64,000 bases of DNA from contig NZ_CP067169.1 in the NCBI RefSeq assembly GCF_028553885.1, positions 2,990,001 to 3,054,000 of the forward strand. The letters run 5' to 3'. The stretch comes from Paracoccus aestuarii (GTDB taxonomy: Bacteria; Pseudomonadota; Alphaproteobacteria; Rhodobacterales; Rhodobacteraceae). This document shows positions 57,207-64,000 of this stretch, piece after piece. The position numbers were made by a program, and so were the translations under genes. How positions within the stretch are numbered: position 1 is the first letter of the stretch; every line of letters begins with the position of its first letter. The notes beneath the pieces were generated by a model. It worked only from the letters and a program-made list of their open reading frames with translations, was not told the origin of the DNA and ran no database searches.

Positions 57207-58322
57207 TCAGCGTTTGTAGGAGGGGGTGACAAAAGGCAGGGCGCAGACGGTCAGGGGCAGGCGCTTGCCGCGCAGCTCGGCCATAACCGTGGCGCCTTCG
57301 GGAATGTCTTTAGGAATGCGCGCCATGGCGACCGGCCCACCGACAGACGGCCCGAACCCGCCGGAGCTGACCGTGCCGATGGGCGCGCCATCCTCGGAAA
57401 ACAGCGCCACGCCCTCGCGGATCGGCGCGCGGCCCTCGGGGCGCAGGCCCTGGCGCGTGACCGCAGGCGCAGCCAGCTCGGCCAGGATCACCTCGGCGCC
57501 CGGAAACCCGCCCGCCCGCGCGCCGCCATTGCGGCGGACCCTGGGGATCGACCAGCCGAGCGCCGCCTGCGCGGGCGTCACGCCCGCGTCCATGTCATGG
57601 CCGTAAAGCGGCATCCCCGCCTCCAGCCGCAGGCTGTCGCGCGCGCCCAGACCGATCGGCGCCACCTCGGGCTGATCCAGCAGCGCACGGGCGAAATCCG
57701 CCAACCGCGCCTCGGGGACCGAGATCTCGAACCCGTCCTCGCCCGTATAGCCCGAACGCGAGACCCACAGCTGGGCCCCGTCCCAATCCAGCGCCGTGCT
57801 GTCCATGAAGCGCATGTCGGCCACGTCCGGCACCAGCCGCGCCAGCGCCGCCTCCGCCTGCGGCCCCTGCAGCGCCAGCAGCCCGCGATCACGCACCGGC
57901 GTCACCGTGACGCCCGACAGGGTCTGCAGATGGGCGATGTCCTGTTCCGCGCAGGCCGCGTTCACCACCAGCAGGAAATGATCCCCGCGATTGGCGAACA
58001 TCAGGTCGTCGAGGATCCCGCCCTGGTCATTGGTGAACAGCCCGTAACGCTGGCGCCCCGGCGCCAGGCCCGCCACATCGGCGGGGATCAGCGTCTCCAG
58101 CGCGGCGGCGGCGCGGGCCATGTCGCCGCCCTCGGGCGCGACCAGCACCTGGCCCATGTGGCTGACGTCGAACAGCCCGGCCTTGGCGCGGGTGTGCAGA
58201 TGCTCGGTCATGACGCCCATGGGGAACTGGACGGGCATCTCCCATCCGGCAAAGGGCACCATCCGGCCCCCAAGCTCCACATGCAGATCATACAGTCCGG
58301 TCCGTCGGGTCGTGTCGGCCAT
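57207..58322 (-). CDS. gcvT: Aminomethyltransferase, T-protein
   Basis: A 371-residue tetrahydrofolate-dependent aminomethyltransferase: MVPFAGWEMPVQFPMG at the N-terminus, catalytic-region ARAGLFDVSHMGQV-like KAGLFDVSHMGQVLV, FTNDQGGILDDLMF, SRSGYTGEDGFEISV and DSLRLEAGMPLYGHD. AGGAGGG lies three bases before the ATG. First gene of the operon, behind the glycine riboswitch. Confidence 0.96.
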   Translation of the reverse strand: MADTTRRTGLYDLHVELGGRMVPFAGWEMPVQFPMGVMTEHLHTRAKAGLFDVSHMGQVLVAPEGGDMARAAAALETLIPADVAGLAPGRQRYGLFTNDQGGILDDLMFANRGDHFLLVVNAACAEQDIAHLQTLSGVTVTPVRDRGLLALQGPQAEAALARLVPDVADMRFMDSTALDWDGAQLWVSRSGYTGEDGFEISVPEARLADFARALLDQPEVAPIGLGARDSLRLEAGMPLYGHDMDAGVTPAQAALGWSIPRVRRNGGARAGGFPGAEVILAELAAPAVTRQGLRPEGRAPIREGVALFSEDGAPIGTVSSGGFGPSVGGPVAMARIPKDIPEGATVMAELRGKRLPLTVCALPFVTPSYKR

Positions 58323-58389
58323 GGGCCCTCCTGCGGGTCAGCCGGGCAGCCGGCATCGGTTGGACGGGACCGATGTCCCGCACGTCGAT

Positions 58390-58551
58390 GCCCCCTCTGT
58401 CCCTGCCCGGTCCCGGGCGCCTGAGATCGTTATCCCTTCGGCGGGCGCAGCGCGCCACTCTCCAGAGTTCTTGCGGAGAACGGTCCTTTCGCCTGAGAGC
58501 TTGCCGGGGCGGCTTCTCCTTCGGCCCCGGCGCGATGCGCCGGCGTCTCCC
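58390..58551 (-). promoter_or_regulatory. Tandem glycine riboswitch of the gcv operon
   Basis: In the gcvT leader two aptamers follow each other. Aptamer 1 starts near 58551 with GGGAG, GCCGAAGGAG, CTCTCAGGC, AAAGGACC and ACTCTGGAGAG. Aptamer 2 has GCCGAAGGGATAA, ATCTCAGGC and GGGACAGAGG ending near 58390. Order and spacing match the two-aptamer cooperative glycine riboswitch. It should switch the glycine cleavage genes on by glycine. Confidence 0.93.
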
Positions 58552-58620
58552 GAATTCCACCTGCAGGCGTACCGCCAGCCCGCCCCCGAGGCAAGACCTT
58601 TGTCGCAAACGGCGCCTGAA

Positions 58621-60390
58621 GTGCCGCGACCCGACCGGCGGTTGACAGGCCCCGCCGCCCCGGCCCAAGGTCGCGCCCGGAAGGCCAAGGGGCCGGAATG
58701 CAGGGCCAAGTTCTTCCAGATCGGCTTCAACAAATGCGGCACCACCTTCATCGCGCGGCTGTTCGACATGAACGCCATCCCCGCCGCCCATTGGCTGGAG
58801 GGCGCGCTGGCCGACGACATCGCCTATGCCAGGCTGACGGGCGCCAAGCCCCTGGCGCGATGGGCCGACCGGATCACGGCCTTCACCGACATGGAATCGG
58901 TGCGCTTCCTGAACATGCCGGTGATCGAGGCCTTCCGCGACTTCGCCCTGCTGGACGCGCATTACCCGGGCGCGGTCTTCCTGCTGAACACCCGCCGGGT
59001 CGAGGACTGGATCGCCAGCCGCTATCTGCATCGCGACGGCGATTACGCCCGCAGCGTGGCGGCGGACCGGGGCGTGGCCCTGGGCGATCTGGCCGATCTG
59101 TGGGCGGCGGATTGGGAGGCGCATCTGACCGCCGCGCGCCGCCATTTCGGCGACCGCCCCGAATTCCTCGAGATCGACATCGACCACGCCACCCCGGAGG
59201 ATTACCGCCGCGCCCTGTCGCCTTGGTTCGACCTGCCCCGCATCCCCGACCTGCCCGGCGCGGGGGTGCGCCGGGCGCGGCTGCGGAACCTGCCCCGGGG
59301 GGCGCGGATGCTGGATGCGCCGCTGCCGGGCGCCGATCAGGACCCCGCGCGCCGCGACCGGCTGGCCCGTCGCTTAGCGCGGCTGGCGCGGCCCGCGTTG
59401 CTGCTGCGCCGCGCCGCCACGCGCGCGCCGCATGACCAGGCCCTGTGCCTGGACCTGACCGAGGGGGTGATGCGCGATGCGGGCGGGCGCGTCATGCCGC
59501 TGCGGCGCGGGCCGGACGGGCGCTTTCACCTGGATTCGCAGCGCCCCGGCCTGCTGCGCCCGGCGGCTGTGGCCAATGACATCGCGGGGATCGCGCGCGA
59601 GGGGCTCTATTGGCTGGACATGCGGCCCGCGACCTTCGCGGGCAGCGGGCCGGACGATCCCGCCCATGCTCCGCTGATCGCCGGGCTGCGCCGCAAGGGG
59701 GCGCAGAACCTGTTCCTGTGGCCCGCGCCCTGGCATCACCGGATCGGCAATCGCGGCTTTCCCGGCAGCACCAGTCCCAGCCCTGCCGCCCGCGACGCAG
59801 CGGTGGTCTGGCGCGGCACCCTGTCGGGCCATGACCCGATCAGCCGCCTGACGGCCGAGGCCGCCGTGACCGCGCTGCTGGCCGATCCCGGCGACGCGGC
59901 CGCCCGTGGGGCGGTGACCCGCGGCCCGCGCTGGCGGTTCCTCGCGGAGCGCGCCGCCGATCCGGCGCTGGACCTGGCGCTGCTGGCCGATCCGCGCCGC
60001 GACCGGGCGCTGGCCGGGGCCGGGCTGACCGCGCCCGTCCCCTGCGCGCCCCCGCGGGCCGGGCGGCTGCATCTGTGCCTGTCGGGGTCCGAGGGCGATG
60101 CCGACCTGCTGCCGCTGGCCTTCGGCCACGCCACCGTGATCCGCCAGCAGGACGGGTGGGAAAGCTTCGTCACCGGCCTCTTTCAGCCCTGGACCCATGT
60201 GATCCCGATGGCGGAGGACGGATCGGACCTGGAGGCGCGGCTGGCCTGGGCCGCCGATCACCCCGATGACTGCCGGCGGATGTCCGAACGCTGCCGTCGG
60301 CTCTGTGCGGGGCTGGGCGATCCGGCGGGGCGGCGGCTGCACCTGTCGCATCTGCTGGCCGATTACCGCCGGGCCACGCGGCAGGATTGA
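58621..60390 (+). CDS. Sulfotransferase-like / GT90-like fusion protein
   Basis: An open frame of 589 residues from GTG 58621. Residues ~35-260 are sulfotransferase-like: KFFQIGFNKCGTTFIARLF (5'-phosphosulphate loop) and NTRRVEDWIASRY (3'-phosphate site). The C-terminal ~250 residues resemble CAP10/GT90 glycosyltransferases (RLHLCLSGSEGDADLLPLAFGHATVIRQQDGWESFVTG...PWTHVIPMAEDGSDLEARLAWAADH). The start is doubtful: ATG 58698 with AAGGGG upstream reads M-Q-G in another frame, and one G fewer at 58703-58705 would give MQAKFFQIGFNKCG. TTGACA at 58642 could be its promoter. Probably surface glycan modification. Confidence 0.7.
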   Translation: MPRPDRRLTGPAAPAQGRARKAKGPECRAKFFQIGFNKCGTTFIARLFDMNAIPAAHWLEGALADDIAYARLTGAKPLARWADRITAFTDMESVRFLNMPVIEAFRDFALLDAHYPGAVFLLNTRRVEDWIASRYLHRDGDYARSVAADRGVALGDLADLWAADWEAHLTAARRHFGDRPEFLEIDIDHATPEDYRRALSPWFDLPRIPDLPGAGVRRARLRNLPRGARMLDAPLPGADQDPARRDRLARRLARLARPALLLRRAATRAPHDQALCLDLTEGVMRDAGGRVMPLRRGPDGRFHLDSQRPGLLRPAAVANDIAGIAREGLYWLDMRPATFAGSGPDDPAHAPLIAGLRRKGAQNLFLWPAPWHHRIGNRGFPGSTSPSPAARDAAVVWRGTLSGHDPISRLTAEAAVTALLADPGDAAARGAVTRGPRWRFLAERAADPALDLALLADPRRDRALAGAGLTAPVPCAPPRAGRLHLCLSGSEGDADLLPLAFGHATVIRQQDGWESFVTGLFQPWTHVIPMAEDGSDLEARLAWAADHPDDCRRMSERCRRLCAGLGDPAGRRLHLSHLLADYRRATRQD

Positions 60391-61461
60391 TCAGCCGCGC
60401 GGAAAGACCAGCACCCGGTCGCGCCGCAGCATCAGCCACATCGGCGTGCCCTCGGGCGGCAGGAACACGCCCGGCACCGTGGCATTCAGCGTGATCGCGC
60501 CTTCGTCCGTGGCGAATTCCACCAGCGATTCCCGGCCCAGATAGCGCGCGCGCCGCACCCGCGCCAAGGCCGCCGTGCCGTTTTCGGGCGTGGGCGCGGG
60601 CCCCTGCCCGGCGCGGTCGAAGTCGATCTTCAGGTGCTGGGGGCGGATGACGATGTCGACCTCGGCCCCGTCGGGCAGGCCGGGGGTCAGGAACTGGCCA
60701 AAGGGCGTATCCGTCAGCGCCCCCTGCACCCGCCCGGTCAGCACATTGATATCGCTGAAGAAACCCGCCGCCTGCCGGTCCACCGGCGCGTTGTACAGAT
60801 TGTAGGGCGCCCCCTGCTGCACGATCCGCCCGTCCCGCATCAGCAGGATCTGGTCGGCCATGCGCATCGCCTCATGCGGCTCATGCGTGACCAGCAGGAC
60901 GGCGGTGCCCTCCTCCTTCAGCAGGGCCAGGGTCTCGTCGCGGATGCCGTCGCGCAGGCGTTCGTCCAGGCCGCTGAAGGGTTCGTCCATCAGCAGCACG
61001 CCCGGCCGCGGCGCCAAGGCGCGGGCCAGGGCGATGCGCTGCTGTTCGCCGCCCGACAGCTCGTGCGGATAGCTGTCGATATGGCGCGTCATTCGCACCC
61101 GGTCCAGCAGCTCGGCCACACGGTCGCGATTGGCCTTCCAGCCGCCCGCCAGGCCGAAGGCCACGTTCTCGCGCACGGGCAGATGGGGGAACAGGGCGAA
61201 ATCCTGGAACATCAGCCCGATGCCGCGCCGTTCGGGCGGCACCCGCGTGCGCCCGTCGCAGATCAGCCGGCCGTCCACCAGGATGCGCCCGCTGTCCTGG
61301 ATGTCGACGCCCGCGACGATGCGCAGGGTGGTCGATTTGCCGCAGCCCGACGGCCCCAGCAGGCAGGCGACCTGCCCCGCCTGGACCTGGAAGCTGACAT
61401 CGCGGACGACCGCATGGCCGTCGAAGCGGCGCGTCAGCCCCTGGACGTCCAGGCGCGGCAT
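60391..61461 (-). CDS. ABC transporter ATPase, FbpC/PotA type
   Basis: A 356-residue ATPase: Walker A GPSGCGKST (~residue 38), FALFPHLPVRENVAFGL Q-loop region, signature LSGGEQQRI, Walker B LLMDEPFSGLDE and a TOBE C-terminal domain. Fe3+, polyamine or 2-aminoethylphosphonate importers use such ATPases. No permease or binding protein lies beside it in the window, so it is orphaned. A GTG at 61485 is an alternative start. It is tail to tail with the fusion gene (no gap). Confidence 0.87.
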   Translation of the reverse strand: MPRLDVQGLTRRFDGHAVVRDVSFQVQAGQVACLLGPSGCGKSTTLRIVAGVDIQDSGRILVDGRLICDGRTRVPPERRGIGLMFQDFALFPHLPVRENVAFGLAGGWKANRDRVAELLDRVRMTRHIDSYPHELSGGEQQRIALARALAPRPGVLLMDEPFSGLDERLRDGIRDETLALLKEEGTAVLLVTHEPHEAMRMADQILLMRDGRIVQQGAPYNLYNAPVDRQAAGFFSDINVLTGRVQGALTDTPFGQFLTPGLPDGAEVDIVIRPQHLKIDFDRAGQGPAPTPENGTAALARVRRARYLGRESLVEFATDEGAITLNATVPGVFLPPEGTPMWLMLRRDRVLVFPRG

Positions 61462-61556
61462 CGTGGGGGCGGGCGTCAGGGTCACGGGCGATCTCGGTGG
61501 GTTTTGGTCGGGTATGCCTATCAGGGCCGCCCCCCCGCCGCAACCGCGCCCCCCGC

Positions 61557-62336
61557 TCAGATCGTCGTGTTCAGCGCGCCGCCGTCCAGCATCAGGTTCT
61601 GCCCGACGATGAAGCGCGCCTGGCTGCTGCACAGAAAGGCGCAGGCGGCGCCGAAATCCTCGGCCGTGCCATAGGTGCCGGTGGGGATGGTCGCCTGGCG
61701 CTGCGCACGGGCCTGATCGACGCTGATCCCCTGGGCCTTGGCGACGCCGCCATCCAGGCTGTCGGCGCGGTCGGTGGCATGGATGCCGGGCAGCAGGTTG
61801 TTCACGCAGACGCCCTTGCCCGCCACCTGCCGCGACATGCCCGCGACGAACCCCGTCAGCCCGGTCCGCGCCGTGTTCGACAGCCCCAGCACATTGACCG
61901 GCGAACGCACCGAGGCCGAGGTGATGTTCACCACCCGCCCCCAGCCCCGGTCCATCATCCCCGGCACCAGGGCCTGCATCAGCGCCACCGCCGACAGCAT
62001 GTTGGCGTCGATCGCACGGATGAAATCCTCGCGCGACCAGTCCCGCCAGTCGCCCGGCGGCGGGCCGCCCGCATTGGTGACCAGGATGTCGGCATGACCC
62101 ACCGCGTCCAGCACGCGGGCGCGGCCCTCCTCGGTGGTGATGTCGGCCGCGACCGGGGTGACCTCGACGCCGTGGCGCTCGGCGATCTCATGGGCGGTGC
62201 GGGTGATCTCGGCCTCGGTGCGGGCGTTGATGACCAGGTTGACGCCCGCCGCCGCCAAGGCCTCGGCGCAGCCGCGCCCCAACCCCTTCGAGGCCGCGCA
62301 GACCAGCCCCCTCTTGCCGCCGATACCCAGATCCAT
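61557..62336 (-). CDS. SDR family oxidoreductase with atypical active site
   Basis: A 259-residue short-chain dehydrogenase: cofactor loop VCAASKGLGRGCAEAL, LVTNAGGPPP, VVNITSASVRSP (Ser), then VLGLSNTARTGLTGFVAG where the usual YxxxK is L-S-N-T-A-R. A subgroup of SDRs of this LSNxxR form is known and lacks the catalytic Tyr. Substrate unknown. AGGAGGG five bases upstream fixes ATG 62336. Confidence 0.88.
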   Translation of the reverse strand: MDLGIGGKRGLVCAASKGLGRGCAEALAAAGVNLVINARTEAEITRTAHEIAERHGVEVTPVAADITTEEGRARVLDAVGHADILVTNAGGPPPGDWRDWSREDFIRAIDANMLSAVALMQALVPGMMDRGWGRVVNITSASVRSPVNVLGLSNTARTGLTGFVAGMSRQVAGKGVCVNNLLPGIHATDRADSLDGGVAKAQGISVDQARAQRQATIPTGTYGTAEDFGAACAFLCSSQARFIVGQNLMLDGGALNTTI

Positions 62337-62481
62337 CGCACCCTCCTGTGACCGTTCGGAGGGCAGAAGACGCGGCGGCGGCCGGTTTGTCAAATGCCGG
62401 GGGCCGGGTGCGGCGGGGCAAGGCCCCGCGGCGGGCGAGGGGCCTCGATGGCCCCGAGCCCGCCTGCCCCCCACCGGCCTT

Positions 62482-63162
62482 TCAGCCGATGGCCTGCCGG
62501 ATCGCCGCCATGTTCGCGCCATAGACATCCGCCTGCGCGACGGATCCGCCCTTGAAGACCGCCGAACCCGCAACCAGCACATCCGCCCCGGCCTTGGCGA
62601 CCAAGGGCGCGGTGACCGGGTCCACGCCGCCATCGACCTGGATATGGATCGGCCGGTCGCCGATCATCCCGCGCAGGCGCGCGATCTTGTCGATCTGGCT
62701 GTGGATGAACTTCTGCCCGCCAAAGCCCGGGTTCACCGTCATCACCAGCACCATGTCGCACAGGTCCAGCAGGTATTCGACCGCCTCGACCGGGGTGCCG
62801 GGGTTCAGCGCGATCCCGGCCTTGGCACCCGTCGCGCGGATCGCCTGCAGGGTGCGGTGGGGATGGGGCCCGGCCTCGACATGGGCGGTGATCACATCGG
62901 CCCCCGCCTCGGCATAGGCCTCGATATAGGGATCGACCGGCGCGATCATCAGATGCACGTCCATGACCGTGCGCACATGCGGGCGAAAGGCCTTCACCGC
63001 CGGCGGGCCGAAGGTCAGGTTCGGCACGAAATGCCCGTCCATCACATCGACATGGACCCAATCCGCGCCCTGATCCTCGATCGCGCGGATCTCGCGGCCG
63101 AAATCGGCAAAGTCGGCGGACAGGATCGACGGGGCGATCTTGATCTTGCGGTCGAATTCCAT
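62482..63162 (-). CDS. rpe: Ribulose-phosphate 3-epimerase
   Basis: A 226-residue TIM-barrel epimerase of the pentose phosphate/Calvin pathways. [34 protein letters not shown] (metal Asp and His), [21 protein letters not shown] and [15 protein letters not shown] with GSAVFKG are complete. I chose ATG 63162 because AAGGGAG is six bases upstream; ATG 63168 would sit directly on that SD. Confidence 0.96.
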   Translation of the reverse strand: MEFDRKIKIAPSILSADFADFGREIRAIEDQGADWVHVDVMDGHFVPNLTFGPPAVKAFRPHVRTVMDVHLMIAPVDPYIEAYAEAGADVITAHVEAGPHPHRTLQAIRATGAKAGIALNPGTPVEAVEYLLDLCDMVLVMTVNPGFGGQKFIHSQIDKIARLRGMIGDRPIHIQVDGGVDPVTAPLVAKAGADVLVAGSAVFKGGSVAQADVYGANMAAIRQAIG

Positions 63163-63238
63163 CGGCATCTCCCTTCGGGCGCAGGCGTTCGCGCGCCGAG
63201 GTGCCCGCTGACGCGCGCCGCGTCAAGCCTGTCGCGCC

Positions 63239-64000
63239 CTATTGCGCCGCGATCGCGCGGTCGCGCATGCCCGCCAGCAGGGACGCGATCTCGGGGCGGC
63301 AGGACCCGCAATTGCCCCCCGCGCCCAAGGCGGCGGCGATGCGCTCGACCGTGTCGGCGCCCGATGCGGCGGCCTCCTCGATGCTGCGGCGGCCCACGGA
63401 CAGGCAGGCGCAGACCACCGGCCCCGGATCGGGCCGGTCCCGCGGCGCCCGACCCGACAGGACCCCCGGCGCCTCGCGGCCCAGGGACGCGCCCAGATGC
63501 CCCCGCGACAGGGGCACGGGCCCCGGCCCCACGAACAGCGCCGCCTCCAGCCGGCCGTCGCGGATGATGGCCAGCCGTTCGGTCCCGCGCGCGGGGTCGC
63601 GCATCCAGGCCGTGGGCGGGCCCAGGCCCAGCATCCGCTCCAGCGCGGCGGGCCAGTCGGGGATCGCCGCCTCATCCGCCATCTCGACCTGCCAGCCATC
63701 GGCCAGCCGCGCCTGCGCCCAATAGGCGCAGTCCGGCCGCGGCCTGACCCGGCTGACCAAGAACCCGTGCCAGGCCGCGGCATATCGCGTCACCGCGACC
63801 GGCGCCGATTTCCCCGCCGGCTGCCCCGAGACCGGGTCGCACAGCCCCCCGACCACCGCGCCGATCCGCCCCGATGGCGCCGTCAGCCCCGTGAAATGGA
63901 TCGGCGCGAAGGGATGGCCCCGCCGCACATCGCCCGAGATCATCACCCGCAGCACCGCCTGCGCCCCCTGCCCCCGGACCCGCGCCAGATCCGCCGCGCC
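63239..64000 (-). CDS. nasA: Assimilatory nitrate reductase, C-terminal part (partial)
   Basis: The minus-strand frame runs through the window edge at 64000 and ends at 63239. It is the end of a molybdopterin oxidoreductase: LRVMISGDVRRGHPFAPIHFTG belongs to the molydopterin dinucleotide-binding domain. Beyond a variable region, VCACLSVGRRSIEEAAASG and GGNCGSCRPEIASLLAG form a BFD-like [2Fe-2S] domain (C-x-C ... C-x-x-C) as in NasA assimilatory nitrate reductases. 253 residues are visible; the rest lies past the window. Confidence 0.85.
   Translation of the reverse strand, partial: GAADLARVRGQGAQAVLRVMISGDVRRGHPFAPIHFTGLTAPSGRIGAVVGGLCDPVSGQPAGKSAPVAVTRYAAAWHGFLVSRVRPRPDCAYWAQARLADGWQVEMADEAAIPDWPAALERMLGLGPPTAWMRDPARGTERLAIIRDGRLEAALFVGPGPVPLSRGHLGASLGREAPGVLSGRAPRDRPDPGPVVCACLSVGRRSIEEAAASGADTVERIAAALGAGGNCGSCRPEIASLLAGMRDRAIAAQ

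Noticed and set aside
58698..59435. 245-codon frame starting at the best-placed ATG of the fusion gene
   Set aside because: After a few codons it is an Arg/Pro/His-rich shadow of the sulfotransferase frame. The ATG is informative only as evidence of a frameshift.

Overview
The window reads as chromosome of a high-GC alphaproteobacterium of the Rhodobacteraceae, most likely Paracoccus or a close relative. The evidence is a 323-residue Rhodobacter/Paracoccus-type porin, a DUF3576 lipoprotein, a lone OmpR-type regulator resembling CenR, a glycine riboswitch on a gcvT-gcvH-gcvP operon, very high GC and tightly overlapping genes. I inferred this from protein families alone, without a database search.

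Positions 1-30000 are mostly housekeeping: yggT-recQ, a thioesterase, an MFS-mepA-phytase-like operon, a queuosine-precursor transporter, a very small transcription unit with an unusually complete Shine-Dalgarno sequence (7078-7280), an L-lactate permease, a thiolase, a ModE-like regulator, a leuS-lptE-holA-flavoprotein operon, DUF3576, porin, a YggS protein, an L,D-transpeptidase with ribA, the CenR-like regulator, glutathionyl-hydroquinone reductase, an MFS carrier, xthA, and a thioredoxin/TPR-LON-Trm112-rhomboid string.

Positions 28000-50750 hold two catabolic and transport blocks. Block 1 (28143-41932) has an amidase (broken here by an inverted duplication)-aldehyde dehydrogenase-dehydrogenase operon, a divergent IclR regulator, and a long operon running M81 peptidase, peptide ABC transporter, then two M20 peptidases. 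A 7-5-7 palindrome occurs both in the IclR/amidase intergenic region and in the leader of the M81 operon, which suggests one IclR regulon. Block 2 (42779-50746) is gntR, two ABC ATPases, a binding protein, two permeases and a gamma-glutamyltransferase with no signal peptide. It looks like uptake and cytoplasmic cleavage of glutathione or gamma-glutamyl peptides. A periplasmic Fe/Mn superoxide dismutase lies between the blocks.

Positions 50840-53735 are a decayed insertion-sequence cluster (one IS5-family and at least two IS3-family elements, all broken) followed by lower-GC sequence, beside a tRNA-Ala(CGC). After it come the gcv operon with its tandem glycine riboswitch, a sulfotransferase/GT90-like fusion whose start is probably frameshifted, an orphan FbpC/PotA-type ATPase, an SDR without the usual active-site Tyr, rpe, and the C-terminal end of an assimilatory nitrate reductase cut by the window edge.
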